Source: Eucalyptus grandis
Taxonomy: Eukaryota; Streptophyta; Magnoliopsida; Myrtales; Myrtaceae
Length of the DNA: 64,000 nucleotides
NCBI RefSeq assembly: GCF_016545825.1
Contig: NC_052614.1
Span: 41,510,072 to 41,574,071, forward strand
Direction of reading: 5' to 3'
Of this stretch, positions 56,736 through 64,000 are shown piece after piece (within the stretch, counting starts at the first letter, position 1; every line of letters begins with the position of its first letter). Below the pieces are notes generated by a model. The model was not told where the DNA came from, searched no databases, and saw nothing but the letters and a program-made list of their open reading frames with translations. Made by a program: the position numbers and the translations under genes.

Positions 56736-57571
56736 TGTCCAATATCTCCTAGCAACTCAAATAGACATAACATGGAAAGTTCTGTCCAAGAATACCTTTG
56801 AGATGACCGGTGAAGAGAGGATGCGGATTCTGCAGATTTTGCTACTCTAGTACTCATCCCGCGGGTCACTTTCATAATGTCTTTATCAACTTCCCATTAT
56901 TCAACTTGAAAATATTTCTTCGTTGCCGGTGATACACTAATTCCAGTTGAAAACGAGAATTAATTGAATACTCTTCATGAATAGAGGTTTTTTTGATGGT
57001 GAGGTCCCTTTGCATTGTTGACACTCACAAAATTCAACTTCATGCGCATAGAATGTAAAGGAAACGAGAGAAATATGTACCCCGTGCTGCGGATTCTTGG
57101 AAGAGGATATATCTGAACAACCGCACAAGCAAATCAGGTTGTCGTGGCCACGGCTGCGATGGAGCAGAACATGGTGGTGGGAAGCATCAGGTTGCTGGAT
57201 CTTCAGGTGTGCGTCAGTAGACAGTGAGCAGCAGTTTCAACTGAGCAAGACCGGCGGTTCGGGAGTTGCTGCATTAGTGACGATGCGGCAGCAAGGCTCG
57301 GCAAAGAACAGCGTCGTCTAGCGTCAGGGCGCAAGCAGGGCAGGCGGCTGGCCTGTTGTGGTGGAGGACTTGTAGGGGCCGTCGAGTCTTTGGGGAACTC
57401 GCTGTATTGTCAGAGAAGCCACTGGAATTTCCATGCCGACGGGTGTGTGGAGTGCTCGTTTGAGGATCCTTGAATGTATTTGAGGCCCGACGGCAGATGA
57501 AGATGATCTTATTTCAAGTGAGATAGTGATGACAATGACTCAAAGTCCCGATATAAGCGAGATCGGCAATG
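56736..57571. other. Unassigned sequence before the SINE
   Basis: The patch GAGAGAAATATGTACCCCGT (57067-57086) followed by GCTGCGGATTCTTGGA recurs as GAGAGAAATATGGACCCCGT at 58274-58293, a short local duplication. A 74-codon plus frame (57097-57321) has no recognised motif. Confidence 0.35.
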
Positions 57572-57848
57572 AGATGATGATAATTTATTTATTTATTTAT
57601 ATATTTATTTTCGATATTCAGGATCCAGCCTGACACACTTTATGGGATGCTCACGGCCGCTGCTAGTCCGAAAGGCCCAACGAAGACCACTAACTATACT
57701 TGGAGGGAGGCTAGCACAAGACCCCAATACTCATGACCTCCCACTTAAGTCATGTTAACAATGTGGGGATTCAAACTCTCGACCTCTGCGGTGAATGAGA
57801 GAACATATACCAACGCGGCTGTCCATGGTTGGGTAGATGATGATAATT
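57572..57848 (-). mobile_element. tRNA-derived SINE with perfect 14-bp target duplication
   Basis: The body (57586-57834, about 249 bp) reads on the minus strand. It starts CCCAACCATGGACAGCCGCG; GACAGCCGCGTTGG resembles a Pol III A box, and GGTCGAGAGTTTGAATCCCC about 35 bases on a B box. It ends in an A-rich ATAAATAAATAAATAAA tail. AGATGATGATAATT flanks both sides exactly (57572-57585 and 57835-57848). This is the signature of LINE-mediated retroposition. No coding capacity is expected. Confidence 0.88.
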
Positions 57849-60369
57849 CAACTCCAAAAATAATAATAATAATAATAAATTATGTTTGAGTCCTTAGGTA
57901 TTTCATCGCCCGCATCTTTCTCTCTCTTAATTCTCCAATTCTTCAGTTCTTATCTTCGGCCTTTGACCAAGGATCAGTCCCTCTAATCTTCTCCTTTTCT
58001 ATTCATTGTCCCTCTCTCTTGAATCTCACGAGTTTTCTTCGAGAACCTCCAAATTTTCGTATCCTTCCATTATGAAACTTACGGCTAGACCTCGGTCTCT
58101 AAATTTTAAAATCTCGATCTTCAACATCATAAAAGTCCTAGAATGCAAAGAAACGCAATAAGGATCCAAATTATAAAAAATATTTTTTGTTTACTGGTCA
58201 AGGTTGACTCCTAATCTTTTTTATGCGATACTGATCAATTAAGGTGGCTAAAATTTAAATTTCAACAAAAGAAGAGAGAAATATGGACCCCGTGCTGCAA
58301 ACTCTTGAAGCTTCCTTGTCATAATCCTCACAAACTTTTATAGATCATTGCTTTTGTTCGACTCGTGGATCAATCCTTTCGTACCATCCAGTGGGGGATC
58401 ACATTCCAGTACTAAGACAATCCAGCACAAGAAAATAAATAGCAACGTCGCCTATAATTTAATTGTCCAAGAATAACATCTAACACCCACAACAAAGCCT
58501 TTCACGTATACGTGTCTCTTGCATGGCGAGTGGTGAAAAAGTACCAAAATTATGTAGAGAATGGGACTGTCTAGACAGTAGATCCTATGGATTTACGAGA
58601 AGTATGACATGTTACAATATCTCGAGTATTGTATGTCAAAATCTTTCGCTAACACACGAGAAAATTTAATTGGCAACATGCATACTTAAACATATTATAA
58701 TTTGCCCAGTTGATGTTTCCAAATGAAGCAGTGGTAATTAAAATGATTAATGGGAACATCTAGAAATAAGAATGGAGATGGGTCACCACATTTGATATGA
58801 TGCTCCTATTGATGCCTCAACTACTTCTTAATAGTTGAATGATGTAAATGAGGTAAACATCAACGATTGTGATATATTGATACACTCAAGAAAGTATCAG
58901 GTCGAGATTAGCAGTTCTCATTCCACTTTAAATCATCTAATGTCATCGTAAGTTAATTTTGGCATATCTATTTCGGGGATTTTGGAAATGATTGTTTTTA
59001 TGCCATAGGGTATTTATGAGATAGGTAATAAATGTACTTTACCAATATATAAGACAATTATATATGGATTTTGCAGAGACCGCAATTGATTTTTCTCCAC
59101 ATTGAAAAGAATGTCACTTACTACTTATGTTTTTATATTAAGGAGAAATATTTAGACGTTTGGCATGATTAGTCCCTGTGAATGCATGTATCCCGCCCAT
59201 ATACGTTTTATTGGGGTAAACGAATATACGATTTAGATAAGAGGCAAAATGATAGGTAGGTCTGAGACCAACCAAGCACAGCATAGGTTTTCCATTAAGA
59301 AACAAAACCTATCCAAATTACTGGAAAATCGCCGCATGCTTAAGAGTTCTCGAAATCCTTGTCAGCCCTCCGCCTCTCTCTCTCTTTTCTTTGCAGTCTT
59401 AACCATGGTCATGCAGCCACAAGTTACCGACGTCGTGACCATATGCTTCTCATTGCCAATAATATCACAATCGTTCTATCTAGTGTGATGCATGACGAGT
59501 TCTAGATGGTGCGATTCTTTATGAGAGAGAGTTGGGTGTTGGGGGTGGGGGTGGGGATGCTCATCGGCCAACCTTCCTAATTTCCCAAATCTATCCGTTT
59601 TTCCTAAAGGGGCATTTAGTGAATCTGATGCATACACTAAAATGAATTTGGATCCTTATAGATGTTGTAGAATCCACATGATGATTCATATTTGGTTTAG
59701 TACATATAGCACGCTTATCTAATAATTTCTCCTCGGCAAACTAGGACGATAGCTGAGTTGGTCTCAGCACTCTTCCTTCTCTTCTGAAGGAAAGTCCAGT
59801 AACATTTACAGCATATTTGGTTGCAGTCATCAAATAAGACTATAATTTAATAACTATTACATTGGAAGTGTATATTTGGTTTGAGTAATGTGTTACCTAT
59901 TGCACCGTTGGTTATGTGAATAACATATGTAATAAGGGGGAGTAACATCCAAATTTCCAAAATACCCCTAAGATTAGAATTAGTGAAAATATCATGGTTA
60001 TCATTTTAATAGTCAATCACGATCTTCAAATTGAATAGCCGGCATATGTATCATTAAATAAAAGGTTTATTATATCATAATTATTTCTACTGTAATAATT
60101 TCTATATAATATGATTAAAAAAGTTAAGCACACAAATGTAATTGTGTTAAAATAAATATTACATTTTATTATAGTAATTACCACTTTAATAAACAATTGG
60201 AAGGGTAATACCCCATATATATTAATAATATTTGTTTTAATATATAAATAAAACTCATATTCAAAAGGTTCGTCATTCACCAATGAAGCCAGCTCTTTGC
60301 AGACAAAATAGTTTAAAGATGCAACTCTGCTCGGTTAGTTTTTTACCGGGAATTTTTTCTTTTTCCCGT
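57849..60369. other. Unassigned AT-rich sequence
   Basis: An (AAT)n run lies at 57859-57878. Short frames such as 59249-59488 (plus) have no recognised domains. 59820-60290 is very AT-rich with no clear terminal repeats. No gene recognised. Confidence 0.4.
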
Positions 60370-60610
60370 AGCAAACTATGGCTCCGATAAAATGCCTTGC
60401 TCTAATATTTGTTTAATTCACTGATGTTTTTATCAAGTTTCAATTGTGTGCCACAATGTCATTTATTTAAAAATTCCAAACTCTTTCTGTATTTTCCATT
60501 TTTGGATTGTTCTTGTTTAGGTAGCTTGTCTCAAACTCATCCATTTGCCGTACAAAGGAAAGTGCTAATATTAAATTACTGGACCAACAGTGCCAGCCAC
60601 TACCATTCTT
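60370..60610 (+). repeat. Dispersed repeat copy 3
   Basis: Shares AATGCCTTGCTCTAATAT, GTGCCACAATGTCATTT, TTGGATTGTTCTTGTTTAGG and AGTGCTAATATTAAATTA with copies at 10129-10516/13144-13205 and 27695-28095. All three copies are in the same orientation. Confidence 0.65.
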
Positions 60611-60815
60611 GTAAGTACCATTAAATGCGACAAATTCACTATGAATCAATAGACATTTACAATGTATGAAGATGGTTTTATCACGCTTTTGCATGTCCGT
60701 CGATGTTTTATGATCTGTGAAATTTTCGTCACTTGATGCAAAATGCAAAGTTTTCTTTATTCTAAAATTTGCCAAATATGACAAACAAAATTGGGGGAAA
60801 GTGTTAAAAAAAAAA

Positions 60816-61324
60816 GTTATAAATTTATTGTATTTATGCCATCCTTAATTTTTTGATCTAGTACCAATTTAATCCTTTCGGCTAATTTTTGCTAGATATT
60901 ACCGACATAAATACCAGTCAGCCTATGTGGCCTATCGGCACTAACGCGAACAATTTTTTAATAATACTTTGTTCTTTTTTCAATTTTTTAATATTTTTCT
61001 TTCTTTTTATGTTCCATCTTTTTCCTTTTGCCGGTGGCTGGCCATCAGCCATGGCCGGGTTGGCCTCATCTGGGTGAGGCTTGGCATTTCTTGCCATAGG
61101 TGAGGCCCAGCCAAGTAAGGGCAAGCTTGGGTGAGGGTCAAAAGAAGAAAAAAAAAAAAAAATATTAAAAAATTATTAAATTATCTATGTCGATGCCGGC
61201 TATATCATGTAGGCCAACCAGCGTCCGCGTTAGCAATATTCATCCAAAATTAGCATGAAGGACTAAATTGGCACCATTAAAAGATTTGATACTAAATTGG
61301 TATAAATACAATAGGTTTAATACT
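60816..61324. mobile_element. Long-TIR MITE, about 510 bp
   Basis: The left arm (ATTGTATTTATGCCATC, GTACCAATTTAATCCTT, GCTAATTTTTG, GTCAGCCTATGTGGCC) is complementary to the right arm over about 130 bp. The centre holds a GC-rich GGCTGGCC/GGTGAGGC block. A Mutator-like origin is possible from the arm length; the target duplication is unclear. Confidence 0.6.
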
Positions 61325-61680
61325 TTACTACACTTCTATCAACGAAATTGCCATATAGGTCTTATAATCATTGTTGCAAGCACGTGTTCTTTACTTCCTT
61401 TTATTGGTAGAAGTTTCGATTTCTATAATGGTATTTGGATACGTATGCACCCGAATCGTGCTCATGGAAGGATCAATGATTTAGTAAAACTACATTTGTA
61501 TAATTATCATCAATTAAGTTATGCTTTTGTGGATATGAATCCTTACAATTTGAAATAAGCCTATCCAACTAAGAACTTATATAGCAAACAACGTCAAAGG
61601 CAAAAAGGATCCTCTATCATAATACCAAGGAGAGAATGCTATGCTCCTGATCAAATCATTTATGTGAAGAAATTTGTATA
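61325..61680 (+). other. AT-rich open stretch, unknown
   Basis: The frame that reaches 61558 contains LLPFIGRSFDFYNGIWIRM and HGRINDLVKLHLYNYHQLSY. After one TAA the same frame stays open to 61680 (RQRQKGSSIIIPRRECYAP). About 110 codons of mixed composition look protein-like, but no family was recognised. Its first codons overlap the MITE end, so the ATG at 61268 is not trusted. Confidence 0.3.
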
Positions 61681-62608
61681 GTTATCTTATACATCGTGAT
61701 AGGATAATGAAGAAGGTCGTGCAATATGTAATTGGCCCTGCTTTTTGCCCATATTTCTTCCATGCCTCATCCACTCTCCCTGGATGGTCCCTCATTCTTT
61801 CCCTTTTCTCACAAGCCCAAAATTTTCCTTTCCTTTTCTTTACAAGCATTGCAGATTAAGTCTTTGAAAGTCCAAGCGATGGTGGAATTTGACCGAGCTC
61901 TCCTTCACAATTCAGCCGTAATCTAATCATCAATCGAATTCCACGCACGATCTTGAGAAAGGCCAAAACCGTCCTGCATGCCTTGATGCTTACGAAACAA
62001 AATCGCCAACACAACGTGACCATCTCCCATAAGAGTGCACATACTTATGTGCCCAAATAACGTGTAAATAATGCCGAATCATCCTTAATCGGACTCACAT
62101 ATGAGCATGGACAACACACCACTCAGCCCTTTATCAATATTAGACATGTGCATGCATGGGTCTGGCGAGGAGTTTGCATGTATCCCACACAGTTCGCTCC
62201 TACGTTTATATTATAATATAATCGAAATGATATGCAAGTCAAGTCAAATACAATATCAGAGTTTTGTTATGGTTCCGTTGTTGAGATAGTCTTTGTTTAG
62301 AAATTCGCTATTTCCTATACTATGCTTCAAATGCATTGCCATGGCAGAGTTCAGCTTTTATTTTCTTAAAAAATTGGTGTTCGAATGCCTTTAGAAGACA
62401 GTTGACTTAACAGTCCTCTAAAAGTTTATGACCTTTGAGATAGAGCCCCTTTCACTTCTGTGGTAATGCTATTAAGTTTACTACTTGGCGTAGCAAACTT
62501 TTTGTTTGTGTATTTGCTATTAAGTAGAAACCCAAGCTATGAGACTTGAGGCTCTTAGTAATACCTTAGTTGGCATTTTCTTTCTTTTCATAATTATGCT
62601 ACTAAACA
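61681..62608. other. Unassigned sequence
   Basis: No gene, repeat or transposon end recognised. Confidence 0.4.
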
Positions 62609-63458
62609 TGTGATATTCCGAAATTTGGCCCTATTTCGAAATATATGAAATGGTTATTTCATCGATGCACTTATGGTTATTTTATTATGAATCAATCACT
62701 TACAAGTTAACTAATCTATTAGGTGAGGCCATAAATGGTTAAAACACGAAAGACGAGAGAATTCGATCAAGGATCGACTGCTCGACCATAAGGATCGATT
62801 GCTCGACCATAAGGATCGACAATGGTCAATATTATATTGTTATAAGTCAATTAACAAACGAATATAAATCAAGTTGACGGAAGTACATAGTCAGTTCGCG
62901 GGTGATTCTACATGATCACAATATTCGTGTCGAAGGACGATAAACTAATTTTGCTATTAATCTTATATTGATGGTACATAATTGAACATTTGTGATTATA
63001 TGACAATCGATGGTTGTCCACGGTTCGAAAAAGCACAAATGTGCATCGAAAATTATCAACCACGGGTCAATTGCGCAAGAACCCCTAAAGCCACCTGATA
63101 GTTTAGGTCATACTAAAGTGCCGTTCAATCGACTTTTAACCATGAAATTTAATTTGATTTCGGGCATCAAACTTTCAAGGGTCATAAGACTAGTTTATTT
63201 GATGTCACCTCATTATCTGTTAAGTTATTGGTAACTTCAAAATTTTTGAAAAATGAATTGTCGGACGGAAAGTTGAAAGTCAGAAAGGAAAAATGGACCT
63301 GGCAGTAAAGTTGCAATTTGTTGGCCATAATTTTGGCTTAAAGATAAAAGGAAAAGAAAAAGAAATTGTGGGGACAAAGAACTTGGCTACGAGGGTTTTA
63401 GGGAAGAATTGGTGTGAGAAATGATAAATTTTGGGGGAAAAAATCTTAGGAAGCCTTC

Positions 63459-63494
<36 letters not shown>

Positions 63495-63504
63495 AAGTCC
63501 ATTC
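62609..63504 (+). mobile_element. Gypsy LTR 5' fragment, plus strand
   Basis: It begins TGTGATATTCCG and aligns with the minus fragment at 56095-56735 and, more loosely, with the chromovirus LTR starts (ATTTCATCGATGCAC, ACCACGGGTCAATTG, GTTTAGGTCATACTAAA, TTTTAACCATGAA). It ends in a CT microsatellite and is cut off at 63505 by a Sirevirus-type LTR, which is either nested in it or abuts it. Confidence 0.7.
63456..63494. repeat. (CT)n microsatellite
   Basis: About 19 CT units with two interruptions, next to the Sirevirus-type LTR start. The chromovirus solo LTR has a comparable CT run at the same relative place (about 11485-11507). Confidence 0.9.
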
Positions 63505-64000
63505 TGTAAATGCTAGTATGAACACCTAAATGGGGGTGAATAGGTGTGAAGACAATTTTTCACAAGGAACAATAAAAATAATTTGATTTTAAAACTGAGT
63601 TTGAAAAACAACAGACTTTGAGCAAGTTCAAACTTTAGCAGTTATATAGAAATATGAATAAAATAAAGGAGTTTAGGGAAGAGAATAAGAACACCGAATT
63701 TATAGTAATTTGGCTTAGATCAAGCCTACGTCCACTCTCCACACTGACAGCTTTCGGGCTGCATTCCACTATGAATCAAAAGAGATTTTACAGCCTTGTG
63801 ATCTCAACTTCATAGTGATGAGTCTCTACTAGTCTTTCACGAAATCACACTATATTCTCTCTCTTTTGAGTGCAACTTTGAGCTCAAAATATCGAATGAC
63901 AAGAAAATGGTAAGCTTCAAACTTGGAAATTTTTCTTTTATGCACTCTATCGAACAACTAGAGAGTACACCTTAAATACTCCTTCATGCCTTCTCGACCG
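63505..64000 (-). mobile_element. Start of a second Sirevirus-type LTR, cut by the window end
   Basis: TGTAAATGCTAGTATGAACA aligns base for base in length with the start of the Sirevirus LTR at 17618. Also shared are GGGGGTGAATAGGTG, CAAGCCTACGTCCACTCT, CTGACAGC, TTCCACTATGA and TATACTCCTT-ATGCC-like ends. It is diverged, so it represents another copy or subfamily. Strand is by analogy to 17618-18541; the partner LTR lies outside. Confidence 0.8.

Noticed and set aside
1..64000. tRNA, rRNA or CRISPR array
   Set aside because: No cloverleaf-like tRNA gene other than the SINE head, no rRNA-like stretch, and no regularly spaced repeats with unique spacers; tandem repeats found are contiguous.

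Overview
The window looks like nuclear, TE-dense DNA of a flowering plant. The evidence is the set of plant-type Ty1/copia and Ty3/gypsy LTR retrotransposons primed by initiator tRNA-Met, a tRNA-derived SINE, and several AT-rich inverted-repeat elements. The style of the inverted-repeat elements resembles woody eudicot genomes, possibly Myrtales, but that placement is a weak impression. No intact host gene, rRNA, tRNA or CRISPR array was recognised; almost every long reading frame belongs to a transposon.

Layout from left to right. 1-2287: the 5' half of a decayed copia element (minus strand). 2473-9637: full-length copia B (minus), TSD GTGGT, inserted in a short reading frame of unknown function. 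10517-13143: solo LTR of a gypsy chromovirus-like family, with a decayed reading frame inside the LTR. 13296-15898: a PIF/Harbinger-like TIR element (TSD TAA) carrying a second GC-rich inverted-repeat element. 16128-16610: a small MITE. 17618-27206: a 9.6 kb Sirevirus-type copia element (minus), TSD CTAAT, with gag, pol and a broken third ORF. 27207-32127: no recognised gene, a foldback element and simple repeats. 32128-35962: a second gypsy solo LTR (minus). 37138-46632: a complete but decayed chromovirus (plus), TSD GTAAC, with LTRs of 2.8-3.0 kb. About 48735-55229: a heavily decayed copia element C (minus). 55230-64000: gypsy LTR fragments in both orientations, a SINE with a perfect 14-bp TSD, a long-TIR MITE, and the start of another Sirevirus-type LTR running off the window.

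None of the elements looks autonomous. Copia B has stop codons, an altered protease motif and an RNase H deletion. The Sirevirus has an Asp-to-Asn change at the protease active site plus frameshifts. The chromovirus has lost its integrase core. Many lesions are C-to-T/G-to-A transitions, as expected of methylated, silenced copies. The most unusual signals are: (i) acidic reading frames inside chromovirus LTRs, about 300 bp from the LTR end, with splice-site-like borders in one family; (ii) a conserved AGTGAGT-N3-ACTCACT hairpin in the LTRs; (iii) clusters of TTGACC and TGACGTCA motifs in the leaders of two copia families; (iv) a dispersed host repeat in three copies that gives the empty site of one solo LTR.
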